The notes under the pieces: generated by a model | The model's input: the letters and a program-made list of their open reading frames with translations, nothing else | Told to the model about the DNA's origin: nothing | Database searches by the model: none | Assembly (NCBI RefSeq): GCF_003967535.1 | Contig: NZ_BIFR01000001.1 | Coordinates: 797,493 to 861,492, forward strand | From: Tengunoibacter tsumagoiensis | GTDB taxonomy: Bacteria > Chloroflexota > Ktedonobacteria > Ktedonobacterales > Ktedonobacteraceae | Reading direction: 5' to 3' | Length of the DNA stretch: 64,000 nt | Shown here: positions 46,364 through 56,300 of the stretch, in pieces | How positions within the stretch are numbered: position 1 is the first letter of the stretch | How the letters are laid out: each line of letters starts with the position of its first letter | Translations under genes and position numbers: made by a program

Positions 46364-47005
46364 CTAAGCATTGCCGAAAATATATGCAGCCAGGAAGACT
46401 AGAATGCCACTACCCACTACCTGTAATACTGAGATACTCCATCTGGTTCCAAAGTAGCGGTGGCGGATGCCAGCGATAAGCACAAGCTCAACTGCAACCA
46501 CGAGATAAGCGATCCACAGAGCAAGTTGGATATTGGGAATGAGGAAAGGGAGGGTATGAAGAGCTCCACCGATAAACGTCATAATGCCTGTAATGGCTCC
46601 GCGAACGGCTGGATTTCCTCGTCCCGTCAACGCTCCATCATCCGATAAACCCTCTGAAAAGGCCATACTGATGCCTGCACCAGTAGCGGATGCCATGCCT
46701 ACCAGGAATGTTGCAAAGTTGCTATGGCTGACAAATGCGGTTGCAAAGATGGGCGCTAATGTCGAGACTGAGCCGTCCATCAGACCAGCCAGCCCAGGCT
46801 GTACTACACGGAGGAGAAAATTGTGTGAGGTATCGTCATTCTGGCGAATGGCTTTGAAGATCTCTCGGATCTCTTCGCGTACCGAATTTGAAGGCACAAT
46901 GGTATTTTCTTGTGTATCATGTAACTCAGTAGGACTGGTCGCTTTATCTTCAATAGCTGGACTCTGTTCAACGGCAAAGGTTTTCTTGTCAAACTCATAC
47001 GACAT
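46364..47005 (-). CDS. VIT1/CCC1-family iron or manganese transporter
   Basis: 213 residues. After a soluble start of about 65 residues, the VIT1 core is present: GLAGLMDGSVSTLAPIFATA, GMASATGAGISMAFSEGLSDDG and RGNPAVRGAITGIMTFIGG. It has five or so membrane helices. The family exports or stores Fe/Mn. It lies directly next to a Fur regulator, which supports iron or manganese as substrate. GAGGAG precedes the start. Confidence 0.85.
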   Translation of the reverse strand: MSYEFDKKTFAVEQSPAIEDKATSPTELHDTQENTIVPSNSVREEIREIFKAIRQNDDTSHNFLLRVVQPGLAGLMDGSVSTLAPIFATAFVSHSNFATFLVGMASATGAGISMAFSEGLSDDGALTGRGNPAVRGAITGIMTFIGGALHTLPFLIPNIQLALWIAYLVVAVELVLIAGIRHRYFGTRWSISVLQVVGSGILVFLAAYIFGNA

Positions 47006-47024
47006 AGACCCATACTCCTCTTCA

Positions 47025-47453
47025 TTAATCTACTTGAGCGAAATGCTCCTGGTTCTGTGAGCAATTCTGTCGCTGACACGTGGCACAGAGCCCATAAAGC
47101 CTCAACTCATGAGAGTGTAATGTCAGGCCAGCCGCCGCCGAAGCCTGTTGTAATGCTTCTAGTGGAAGACTGATCTCAACAGGTATATCTAATAGAGCAC
47201 CACACTGCGTGCAGATGGCATGATCATGACGCTCGAGATGGGCATCATAGCGGCATCCCTCATCATTACGCCCGAGCTCTTTGATAAGACCCTGTTCCGC
47301 AAGGGTGTGCAAGATACGATAGACGCTGGCCAATCCAATATGAGGCCGGATCTGTTTCACACTGGTATAGACATCGAGCGCAGTGGGATGAGCCTCCGTG
47401 GCCCTCACCACTTCTAGCACCGCCTGGGCGTTCCGATTGAGATGCTCGCCCAT
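47025..47453 (-). CDS. Fur-family metal-dependent regulator
   Basis: 142 residues. The winged helix-turn-helix (IGLASVYRILHTLAEQGLIKEL) is followed by the dimerisation domain with HLERHDHAICTQCGALLDIP and CATCQRQNC, giving the structural zinc CxxC pairs. Fur relatives (Fur, Zur, Mur, PerR) bind Fe, Zn, Mn or respond to peroxide; the exact type is not clear from sequence. GAGGAGG is a strong ribosome site. Two metal-box-like palindromes lie upstream, consistent with autoregulation. Confidence 0.9.
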   Translation of the reverse strand: MGEHLNRNAQAVLEVVRATEAHPTALDVYTSVKQIRPHIGLASVYRILHTLAEQGLIKELGRNDEGCRYDAHLERHDHAICTQCGALLDIPVEISLPLEALQQASAAAGLTLHSHELRLYGLCATCQRQNCSQNQEHFAQVD

Positions 47454-47484
47454 AATTCAGTCCTCCTCTATGTATATGTCTATC

Positions 47485-47516
47485 TTAGGTCGACCTAATA
47501 ATGATAATCATTCTCA
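47485..47516. promoter_or_regulatory. Metal-regulator boxes upstream of fur
   Basis: TTAGGTCGACCTAA (47485-47498) is a 14-bp palindrome resembling DtxR/MntR-type sites. TGATAATCATTCTCA (47502-47516) is close to the Fur 7-1-7 half-pattern TGATAATnATTATCA. The two are 3 bp apart. Confidence 0.65.
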
Positions 47517-47791
47517 TTTTTAGATCTGAGTAGTTATACCACTGATCTGGAGGGCTGTCAAGGTGCCTGGAGGAGGTGTTAATGATGATAGAGAAACTAA
47601 ACATATCAATAAAAAGAGCTTAAAGCCATGCAAGCGTTGTTTTGGTGGTAGTGTGTATACTCGATTTGAACTAGCATGATACGGATGTACGTCTCTTATG
47701 TAGATAAAAACACATAATCTCTTTGTTGCCCTATACATGCAGTTCGTGACTTTCTCCAATAATTACTATAACGGAAGAAGGGTGTTGAGTG
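47517..47791. other. Divergent region between fur and the DUF11 surface gene
   Basis: TGTATACTCGATTTGAACTA (47654-47673) is shared, 19 of 20 bases, with 53279-53298 in front of the giant surface gene. No small gene was seen. Confidence 0.6.
47654..47673 (+). promoter_or_regulatory. Shared 20-bp motif upstream of surface gene 1
   Basis: The distance to ATG 47792 is 118 nt; the second copy at 53279-53298 lies 120 nt from its ATG 53419. TATACT inside could be the -10 box of a co-regulated promoter. Confidence 0.6.
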
Positions 47792-50020
47792 ATGCATCTA
47801 CCAAACAGTGCTAGAAAGTTTTTAGCACAACCCGGCTCGCTAATTCGAGCCTTATTGCTCAGTGTAATGCTATTGGGCTGCCAGTTTACGGTGCTGGCCG
47901 TCATGCTTCCTGAGATGACTGCCCAGGCTGCCTCTCAGACAAATGGCGCTCACCCTGCGGCAAAGGTGAGCACTAAAACCACCGTCAAACTACCTGGGGC
48001 CAAAATTCATACAGGTGCTAAGGCCTCTCCGAGCCATGCTTCGGCGAGCAAGCCTTCCTCCTCAACGCTGAAGGGCGTTAAAAAGGCTTCGCCAGCAGGC
48101 CGAGCGGCTGTCGCGCCAACTACCCCTGATCTGACCATTAGCCTTTCTCCCAGTGCTTCTAGCTACCATGTGGGCGATACCGTGAGCTATGCGCTCAGTG
48201 TAACCAATCTGGGGGCTGCAATTACAACTGGAACCCCGATTGCTATCTCTGATACTATTCCTCTTGGCTTAACGAATATCACCTATGGTGGGAGCGGTTG
48301 GAACGTACTGCTTACCGCTACTACGAGCCCTGCACAGTTGTCTGCTCTCTATACTGGAGCATATCCTCTTCCCAGTGGTGCAGCATTGCCATTGATTACT
48401 ATTCAAGGTGTGGCTACCAGCCGAAGCTTGAATCTATTAACCAACACCGCAACTGTGCTGGTCAATGGAGATGCTAATCTGCAAAATAATGCTGCCAATG
48501 TTGATGTGAGTGTAAATTCTACGGCTGTTCCTTTGGATGCAACTGTGACGGCGACGGATACGAGTACTCCGATCGCAACGGCAACAGCAACGGATACGAG
48601 CACTCCGATCACAACAGGGACTGTGACTGCTGGAGCTACAAGCACTCCGATCACAACAGGGACTGTGACTGCTGGAGCTACAAGCACGCCTACAGTCTCT
48701 AATGTTCCTGTAAGCCTGAACAGCACCAGTACTCCTGCACCATCGAAACCGGTCTTGACTGTCACCGATACAAATACGGGAGGTGATACCTATAGTATTG
48801 GCCAGACGGTCACCTATATTATTACAGCCACCAACTCAGCCGCAGGTACTGCTGAGTCACAAACTATTACTGTGACGGATATTATCCCGGTTGGTCTTGC
48901 TCAAATTGTTGCTAGTGGCGATAATTGGAGCTTTGGTGTGAGTTCGACAACCAGCCCGGCGGTCATCTCTGCAACTTACACGGGAACCTATCCGGTACCA
49001 GTTGGTCAGGTGTTAAGCCCAATTACTCTGACCGGTGTGCTGACTTCGTCTGCTGAGGCAACCTTTACGAACACTGCGGTTGTTACCTCATCTGATGATC
49101 CTAGCTCGGCAAGTGGAAACACGGCAGTAGATACGATCTACATCTCACCGTTAGCACCACCACCATATGGAACGCCAACAGCAACGCCATATGGAACGCC
49201 GCAGTCAACGCCATATGGAACACCGCAGTCAACGCCATATGGAACACCGCAGTCAACGCCATATGGAACGCCGCAGTCAACGCCATATGGAACACCGCAG
49301 TCAACACCATATGGAACACCGCAGTCAACGCCATATGGAACACCGCAGTCAACGCCATATGGAACACCGCAGTCAACGCCATATGGAACACCGCAGTCAA
49401 CGCCATATGAGACGCCAACGCCAACAGCTCCATACCTGACGATTGCAAAAACCAATCTTGATGGACAGGACTTCAAAGCTGGCGATCAGGTGACCTACGT
49501 GTTTGTCGTAAGCAATCTGCCGTATTCTGGACCAGTTGTCTCACCGAATCCGATTACTGTAACGGATATTATTCCAACCGGCGAAACCAATATTGAGGCA
49601 CAGTCGCCTGATCATAATTGGGCTTTCACCGTTAGTAACAAGACCAGTCCAGCGGTGGTAACAGCTCTGTATACGGGCTATTACCCGATTCAACCTGGTG
49701 AGACACTGCCTCCGTTTACGATCACAGCTACTGTGACCAATGAAGGTGTACCAAGTGTTACCGATACGGCAACGGTTGATACCCCGGGCAATCTCAATCC
49801 AGATCCTTCGACGACTGATACGGTGTTTGTTCAGGCTGTTGAGCCACATAACAACAACCAGAATAACAACCATCAGAACAACCAGAACAACAACCATCAG
49901 AACAACCAGAATAACAACAACAACAATAATAACAACAACAACAACAACAGTAACAACAGTCATAGCCCCAGCCTGCCATATACTGGTAGCCCCAGTGATA
50001 TAGACATCGAGGGGATATAG
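47792..50020 (+). CDS. DUF11-repeat surface protein ending in LPYTG
   Basis: 742 residues. A signal peptide (MHLPNSARKF to MTAQAAS) leads to three DUF11-type domains (VGDTVSYALSVTNLG, IGQTVTYIITATN, AGDQVTYVFVVSNLP). A linker of nine PYGTPQST units plus two variants separates the second and third, and an Asn/Gln-rich tract (NNNHQNNQNNN) precedes SPSLPYTGSPSDIDIEGI. LPYTG is a sortase motif, but the usual hydrophobic helix and basic tail are missing. ATG 47792 is preferred over the abutting GTG; GAAGAAGGGTG lies 7 nt before it. The sortase gene follows. Confidence 0.85.
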   Translation: MHLPNSARKFLAQPGSLIRALLLSVMLLGCQFTVLAVMLPEMTAQAASQTNGAHPAAKVSTKTTVKLPGAKIHTGAKASPSHASASKPSSSTLKGVKKASPAGRAAVAPTTPDLTISLSPSASSYHVGDTVSYALSVTNLGAAITTGTPIAISDTIPLGLTNITYGGSGWNVLLTATTSPAQLSALYTGAYPLPSGAALPLITIQGVATSRSLNLLTNTATVLVNGDANLQNNAANVDVSVNSTAVPLDATVTATDTSTPIATATATDTSTPITTGTVTAGATSTPITTGTVTAGATSTPTVSNVPVSLNSTSTPAPSKPVLTVTDTNTGGDTYSIGQTVTYIITATNSAAGTAESQTITVTDIIPVGLAQIVASGDNWSFGVSSTTSPAVISATYTGTYPVPVGQVLSPITLTGVLTSSAEATFTNTAVVTSSDDPSSASGNTAVDTIYISPLAPPPYGTPTATPYGTPQSTPYGTPQSTPYGTPQSTPYGTPQSTPYGTPQSTPYGTPQSTPYGTPQSTPYGTPQSTPYGTPQSTPYETPTPTAPYLTIAKTNLDGQDFKAGDQVTYVFVVSNLPYSGPVVSPNPITVTDIIPTGETNIEAQSPDHNWAFTVSNKTSPAVVTALYTGYYPIQPGETLPPFTITATVTNEGVPSVTDTATVDTPGNLNPDPSTTDTVFVQAVEPHNNNQNNNHQNNQNNNHQNNQNNNNNNNNNNNNNSNNSHSPSLPYTGSPSDIDIEGI
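49163..49426 (+). repeat. 24-bp in-frame repeat (PYGTPQST) in surface gene 1
   Basis: Units start CCATATGGAAC at 49163 and every 24 bp to 49403. Nine copies encode PYGTPQST, flanked by PYGTPTAT and PYETPTPT variants. Wobble changes only (ACG/ACA). Confidence 0.9.
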
Positions 50021-50035
50021 CTGCTGTACAGTCAA

Positions 50036-50120
50036 GACGGATATTTTCGTAAGAAAGTATCCGTCACACTGCTCAGTGAGAGCGAGCAATCGTGCAGTTT
50101 TCTCTCGCTGAGCTTTCTTT
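50036..50120 (+). terminator. Double hairpin terminator after surface gene 1
   Basis: GACGGATA/TATCCGTC (50036-50043, 50058-50065), then CTCAGTGAGAG/CTCTCGCTGAG (50072-50082, 50102-50112, one wobble), followed by CTTTCTTT. Confidence 0.65.
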
Positions 50121-50231
50121 AGCCAGTTGGTAGCTTTATCAAGTCAAGTCATGTCATCAAAGCACGTGTGTATAGCCACTGTATGGAGAGCAGAGACAAA
50201 CATGTTTTGAGAAGGGAGGAGCGTTAACCGT

Positions 50232-50855
50232 ATGCAGAACAGACAACGTATGTGGTTTTTCTGTGCCCTCTGTTTTTTGCTCGTCAGTCTTTCTTTTGGC
50301 GTCTGGGGTCTGAGCCAGTTTTTATTTGTGCAGCACTCTCCTGACAATCGAACAAGGGAATATAGCACTAGCAGTACTCAAGTGGTAAGCAGTTCTGTGC
50401 TTGATATGTCTAATGCACATCTTATTATTCCTTCGATTCAACTAGATGCTCCTGTTGAACAGGTCGGCTTGACCGCTACCGGGGCGATGGATGTGCCAAC
50501 GAAGGATCAATGGGGAGGGGTGGGATGGTATAACAAGGGATCTTTACCCGGAACCGTGGGAAGCGCGGTAATTGATGGACACCTGGATAAGCCAGGAGGC
50601 CTACCTGCTGTATTTTGGAATCTACGTAATCTACATCTTGGCGATCTTGTGACTGTGCAGGATAAAGAAGGCCATACAAAGCGTTTTCGTGTGACGAAAA
50701 TGGCTAATTATGCTCCTGATCAGGCTCCATTGGATGAGATTTTTAGTAATAAAGACGGCTCCTTTCTCAATCTCATTACCTGTGCTGGCCGCTGGGTTCC
50801 TTCCCAACATCAGACGACTTTACGGCTGGTTGTCTATACAACGCTTGTTGAATGA
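50232..50855 (+). CDS. Class F-like sortase
   Basis: 207 residues. An N-terminal membrane helix (about 8-30) anchors it with the catalytic domain outside. His117 (SAVIDGHLD), Cys184 (NLITCAGRW) and Arg198 (TTLRLVVY) give the catalytic triad. AVIDGHLDKPGGLPAVFWNL is typical of class F sortases of Actinobacteria and Chloroflexota. It lies between two genes whose products end in LPYTG and LPNTG, so these are the presumed substrates. GGGAGGAG precedes ATG 50232. Confidence 0.92.
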   Translation: MQNRQRMWFFCALCFLLVSLSFGVWGLSQFLFVQHSPDNRTREYSTSSTQVVSSSVLDMSNAHLIIPSIQLDAPVEQVGLTATGAMDVPTKDQWGGVGWYNKGSLPGTVGSAVIDGHLDKPGGLPAVFWNLRNLHLGDLVTVQDKEGHTKRFRVTKMANYAPDQAPLDEIFSNKDGSFLNLITCAGRWVPSQHQTTLRLVVYTTLVE

Positions 50856-50941
50856 TTTTTTTGGTTAATTTGTAAGATAAAATCAGGCGTCTGATTGCGC
50901 GCATTTAGTATGGTTTCCTAGTTTGTAAAGGGTCTTATGTG

Positions 50942-52942
50942 ATGCATCAACCGATTATTTTTGCCCGTTCTCGTGTGTGGTTACAAGTCTGGCTCTTCTG
51001 CATCTTGTTATGTAGTGGACAGGGCCTTCTGGTAAGCAATCTTGTGGTAGCTGCTGGTCAACCTGCACAGGCTAAGCAGCATAGGGCTATGAAGCATAGT
51101 ACAATCCATAATACAATCAGGGTGCTCAAGCATGGTGATGTTGCTCCAACGCCAGGGCCAGATATCTCAGTCGTCTCTTCCGCTAGCAGTAGTGCATTCT
51201 CTGTTGGTCAACCAGTGACCTTTACGATCACTATTAGTAACAACGGTACCTCTGTAGAGAGTAATCCTATTAACTTAACGGTGACGCTCCCACAGGGATT
51301 AACGGGGATAAGTGCCTCTGCCAGTAGTAATTGGAGTACAGTTCAGGTAGCTGGCACAACGAGCCCTGCTACAATTACGGCCAGTTATTTTGCTTCTCTG
51401 GATGCCGGTGCTAGCGACTCATCCTTTACAATTCAGGCGACTCCAGATGGAACTGTCGTTGGGCCGTATGCTCTTAGCGCTCGAGTAGCAAGTGTTGATG
51501 ATAGTAATTTTACAAATAACAGTACCTCAAATAATTTCGTAATCTCTTTGTCAGGGTCATCTCCCACGGCGATCCCGACAGAGGCGGTAAGCCCAACGGT
51601 GATCCCAACAGAGACGGCGAGCCCAACGGCAGTAGTGAGCCCCACTGCGATCCCAACAGAGGCGGCGAGCCCGACGGCGATCCCAACAGAGACGGCGAGC
51701 CCCACTGCAGTCCCAACAGAGGTGGCGAGCCCGACGGCAGTCCCAACAGAAGCGGTAATCCCGACCGTAGCCCCGACGGAGACCGTTAATCCAACGCCAA
51801 CTGCGCTATTGAATCCACCCACAGGGCCGATATTGACGCCAGTCTTGACCTCAAATGAGACTCCTGTTCCAACTCATACCTCTGCCCCTATTGAGCCCAC
51901 TGCTACTCAGACACCAGAACCTCCAACTGTGTATAGCGCTGATCTGCAAGTGACCAGGAGCGATCTGGGAGGCGGTACTTATATCGTTGGTCAGCAAGTC
52001 GACTATCAATTTAAAGTCTGGAATACATCTGGTGCCGGGCCATTGACCATACCTGGCTCTCTAACCCTTGTAGATGTGCTACCAGTCGGGTTAAGCAATC
52101 TTGTAGCATCTGGAACCGACTGGTCAATTTCTATGACCTCAACTACAAGTCCTGCGACGCTGGTTGCTATCTACCATGGTGTTTATCCCATAGAAGGTGG
52201 AACCATTTTACCGCTGATTGATCTGACGGGGACAGTTACTGCTGCTGCTGCTGGGTCGATTACAGATACAGCTGGAGTAAATGCTCCCCAAAATAAAAGT
52301 CAGCATAATGAGAATGTCGCAACTCATACGATTGAAGTTGTGCCTGTTCTCATCTCTACACCAACGCCAACGCCAACAATTATCCCGACGCCAACACCAA
52401 CGTTTGAGCCTTTTCCAGATTTTTCGATTGTAAAGACCCATCTTAAGGGAGAGAACTTTACCGTTGGCGATACTGTCACCTATCAATTAGAGGTGAGCAG
52501 TGAGCTTACAGGCGGAACTGAATATGTTCCCAATTCGATCATCGTAACCGATGTACTTCCTGTAGGCTTTAAAGACCTCTCTGCAGCAGGCTCCGGTTGG
52601 GATATTCATTTGACCAGTTCAATTGGGCCCGCAGTGCTGACCGCTACCTATATTGGCTCATATCCTATTCCATCTGGAGAAGCGCTTCCCACCATTCAGG
52701 TAAGCGGAACATTAACGAATGATGCGAGTTCGCGTCTGACCAATACTGCTCTGGTTGAGTCAACTGGGGATGGTGATCCCAGCAATAATGTTGCCATTGA
52801 TACAATCTTTGTGCAACACCCCCAACAGAACAATCAGAATAATAATCATCAGAACCAGAACAACCAGAACAATCAGAACAACAATAATAATAACAACAAT
52901 CACCATTCGCCGTCGCTTCCAAATACGGGAAGCCCCTGGTAG
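50942..52942 (+). CDS. DUF11-repeat surface protein ending in LPNTG
   Basis: 666 residues. Signal peptide (MHQPIIFARSRVWL to VVAAGQPAQA), a first DUF11 domain (FSVGQPVTFTITISNNG), a Pro/Thr/Glu/Ala linker (TEAVSPTVIPTETASPT), two more DUF11 domains (IVGQQVDYQFKVWNTSG; TVGDTVTYQLEVSS), then an Asn-rich tract and SPSLPNTGSPW at the very end. As in the upstream paralogue, no hydrophobic or charged sorting tail follows LPxTG. It starts with the same MH(Q/L) as the two other surface proteins. Probably in an operon with the sortase. Confidence 0.85.
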   Translation: MHQPIIFARSRVWLQVWLFCILLCSGQGLLVSNLVVAAGQPAQAKQHRAMKHSTIHNTIRVLKHGDVAPTPGPDISVVSSASSSAFSVGQPVTFTITISNNGTSVESNPINLTVTLPQGLTGISASASSNWSTVQVAGTTSPATITASYFASLDAGASDSSFTIQATPDGTVVGPYALSARVASVDDSNFTNNSTSNNFVISLSGSSPTAIPTEAVSPTVIPTETASPTAVVSPTAIPTEAASPTAIPTETASPTAVPTEVASPTAVPTEAVIPTVAPTETVNPTPTALLNPPTGPILTPVLTSNETPVPTHTSAPIEPTATQTPEPPTVYSADLQVTRSDLGGGTYIVGQQVDYQFKVWNTSGAGPLTIPGSLTLVDVLPVGLSNLVASGTDWSISMTSTTSPATLVAIYHGVYPIEGGTILPLIDLTGTVTAAAAGSITDTAGVNAPQNKSQHNENVATHTIEVVPVLISTPTPTPTIIPTPTPTFEPFPDFSIVKTHLKGENFTVGDTVTYQLEVSSELTGGTEYVPNSIIVTDVLPVGFKDLSAAGSGWDIHLTSSIGPAVLTATYIGSYPIPSGEALPTIQVSGTLTNDASSRLTNTALVESTGDGDPSNNVAIDTIFVQHPQQNNQNNNHQNQNNQNNQNNNNNNNNHHSPSLPNTGSPW

Positions 52943-52982
52943 AGTGGTCAAAAGGGTGAAATAAGGCAGAGTGGGTCACGAC

Positions 52983-53076
52983 GGCCATCATGAATGATGG
53001 GCTCTACAGGATTATGCAATAAATAGCTTTTGAGATGCAATTTATTGTATGAGAGGAGGGCCCATCATTCATGATG
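52983..53076. repeat. Palindromic intergenic element related to the 16741-17147 repeats
   Basis: GGCCATCATGAATGATGGGC (from 52983) and its inverted form GGGCCCATCATTCATGATG (53058-53076) flank CAATAAAT (53017-53024) and ATTTATTG (53040-53047). Degenerate copies follow to about 53108, then a run of nine C at 53117-53125. Confidence 0.8.
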
Positions 53077-53396
53077 TTCTTGAAATGTCCCTATCATTCA
53101 AGATGTTCATAAAAATCCCCCCCCCATCATTCTCTATCACCTCCGAAGGGAAGAGGGCCGAAAACATGCCCTGGTAATGAAGCATACGCGTCGTGATGGC
53201 TGAGAGCTTGCACGTTGATACACACAAAGAGCTTTTACGGTATTAATAAAAGATAGAAATTATAGATTATTTCTTACTTGTATACTTGATTTGAACTACC
53301 CAATCTGGGCCTGATATATATATTCCTGTGTAGAGGCAAATATCTCGTCTTCACAGATTAAGCAGCTTTTGTTGGGAAGTCTACCATTGTTGCAAT
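53077..53396. other. Leader region of the giant surface gene
   Basis: Contains decayed palindromic copies, the C9 run, and the motif TGTATACTTGATTTGAACTA (53279-53298). The ribosome site GAAGAAGGGT (53401-53410) belongs to ATG 53419. Confidence 0.55.
53279..53298 (+). promoter_or_regulatory. Shared 20-bp motif upstream of the giant surface gene
   Basis: TGTATACTTGATTTGAACTA, 19 of 20 bases as at 47654-47673, and nearly the same distance (120 nt) from the paralogous ATG 53419. Confidence 0.6.
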
Positions 53397-56300
53397 ATGG
53401 AAGAAGGGTTGTAAGTGATGCACCAACGTATGACTGTGAGGCGTCCTCTGTTGGACCGCCTGCCAGCTCTACGGCAATTCTGGCGTGCATTATTGTGTAT
53501 GTTGATCTTTGCTGGTCAACTTACCAGTGTGTTTACCGTATTTAGCACGCCGGCACATGCCAGATCTCTACAGACGACGTATACCGTAAGTGGCGTCGTC
53601 TTCGATGATTTTAACGAGAATGGGACGCAGGACGCTCGCGAGCCCGGGTTGAACGGTGTTGTAGTTCGAGCATTTAGTAGCACCAATGTGCTTGTTGCAA
53701 GTACTACCACTGCGACTCAAGGATCTCAATTGGGTGGATATGTCCTGTCAATTCCAGAAACTGTTGGAGCAGTACGTATCCAGATTAGTAATTTTGGTGC
53801 GACCTCAACAGTAGCTCAACTTGTTGGTTATCAGCCCTCAGCACATGGAAGTTCGGCTGGAACTACTGTTGCTTTTGCTGATAGCTCGACGACGGGTGCC
53901 ATCAATTTTGCATTAGCCCGTCCAGGTAATTATTGTCAGGCCAATCCATTTCTGGCCACAAGCTGTTATGTTTTGAGCTATAATGCTCCGAGCGATGCAG
54001 GGATTCTGGTCCGTTTTAACCATGATGCGTCGGGCGACGATCCAGCCCTTCATAGTGCTATCGCGACAGCGAATCAAATTGGCTCTACCTGGGGTCTGGC
54101 TTATCGGCGAGCTTCAGATAGTCTGTTTGCTGCATCTTTCCTCAAGCGACATGCAGCGTTGCAGGGTGACCCTGGAGCCATCTATCTATTAAACAACGTC
54201 TCCAATGCAGATCCATCGACCGTTAGCGTCAATTCCACACCGTTTGTGACGCTAAATGCAGGAGCAGATCCGCGTGGATCTTCCCCAGATTATTATGAGG
54301 ACCCCAATTCTTACGACCAGATTGGTAAGGTTGGGATTGGTGGTCTGGCAATGGCAGAGGATGATTCAAAGCTCTATGCCGTCAACCTGTTTGATAAACG
54401 GCTTTATAGCATTGGTCTGGGTGAGCCCAGCCAGCCAGCTCCCAACAACCCCCCCGTTCTGAGTGGAATCGTCTCCTATGGTATCCCCCAGCCGGACCCT
54501 TCGGTCTGTGCTCCTGACGATTTCCGACCGTTTGCGGTGACCGCATACGATAATCTGATCTATGTTGGTGCCGTCTGTTCGGCTGAATCAACCGTTCCAG
54601 CCGATAATAGCACCCTTGGTGATACCAGTAAATTAAATGCCTTTGTGTATGCGTTTAATCCAGCATTCTCCAGTTTTAATCCCGCGCCAGTCTTTACACT
54701 GCCGCTGGATTATACACGACATTGCGCGAATAATGCATACGAAACCGATTGTAATGTGACTGGCGATCTTAACAGCCATCATCCAGCAGCCTGGAATCCC
54801 TGGCACCCTGGCTTAACTGGTTATCAACTAGGAAGCCAGTATCCTACCTATCCTCAACCGATGTTGAGTAGCCTCGCGTTTGACAATGGCGATATGATTC
54901 TAGGCTTGCGTGATCGCTATGGTGATCAGTTGGGCTTTAATAGTCCATACCCTGGCCTGGACTATACTCTCAATGGTATTACTGCTGGTGATACCTTGCG
55001 CGCCTGTCAGACCACGCCCGGCGATCTTGCAGACGGTTGGACCATCGAGAATAATGGCACATGTGGTGGCGTTACTGGTCAGGCTAATAATGGGAAAGGC
55101 CCTGGTGGAGGTGAGTTCTACTTCAATCAGAACTTTGATCCCTATCATGACTACGTCACAATCGGTGGTGTCCTCCAGATCCCCGGTTTTTCGGATGTCG
55201 ATATGACAACCTATGATCCAACCGATAATATCTTTAGTGGTGGTATTCGTGAGTTCGATAATACAACTGGCAATACCTCCAGCGGCTACCAGATCTATGC
55301 AAATAATTACTATACCTTTGGTAAATCCAGTGGTCTTGGATCACTTGTAGCTTTCTGCCAATCCGCACCATTTGAGATTGGTAATCGCGTCTGGATTGAT
55401 GCCAACGGCAATGGAATTCAAGATCCTGGTGAAGCAAATATCAGTGGGGCAACCGTCCATCTTTATAGTACGGACAATACCCTGCTTGGAACCACGACTA
55501 CCAGCCCGACTGGTGAATACTACTTTAATAGTAGTAATGTAAGTGGCGGTCTCAACCCTTACACCGGCTATATCATCAAACTGGATAATCCAGCCGATTA
55601 TACTGCGGGCGGTCCACTGGCTGGCTACTCTTTGACGATTGCTAATGCTGATATCGTTAATCATGTTGCCGATTCAAAGGCATTGTTGCCCAATGTCGCT
55701 CTGCCAATTGGTAATGATAATTATCCTCAGATGATTGTGAATCCACACACCCCGGGTGAGAATGATCATACCTTCGATGTGGGTTTTACTGCTCCTCCCG
55801 ACCTACAAATTACTCAGACCCCTTCTGCTCCCAGCTATCAAGTAGGTGATCAAGCCTCATATACGGTGCAGGTGCAGAACGTCTCAGCGAGTGGATCTGT
55901 GATTGCCCCGGGCCCGATCCAGGTGGTCTATCAGATCCCCCCTGGATTGAGCGATGCGCAGGCCAGCGCTCCTTCTGGTTGGACGTTTGTGCCTTCGGGT
56001 CCGACAGATAGTCCTACGTTAATCACTGCTACCTATACGGGATCTTATCCAGTTGGGCCGCAGGATCAGTTACCACTCATTACGATTACGGGAACTGTCA
56101 ATGGGAGTGCCCCGTCTTCGCTTACGACGACGGCAAGTGTAAGTGCCCTCGGTGATAGTAATGCGGGGAACAATACATCTCAGGTGACGGTGACGATTAC
56201 ACCGGCTCCAACTCCCAGTCCAACGAATACTCCTACCCCAACACCTGCACCATTAGATCTCAGTGTCGGTGTAACAAACACGGGGGGCTCGAATTTTACG

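Noticed and set aside
53117..53125. Run of nine C as a phase-variation tract
   Set aside because: It lies about 270 bp upstream of the coding start and outside the likely promoter motif, so an on/off role is not supported.
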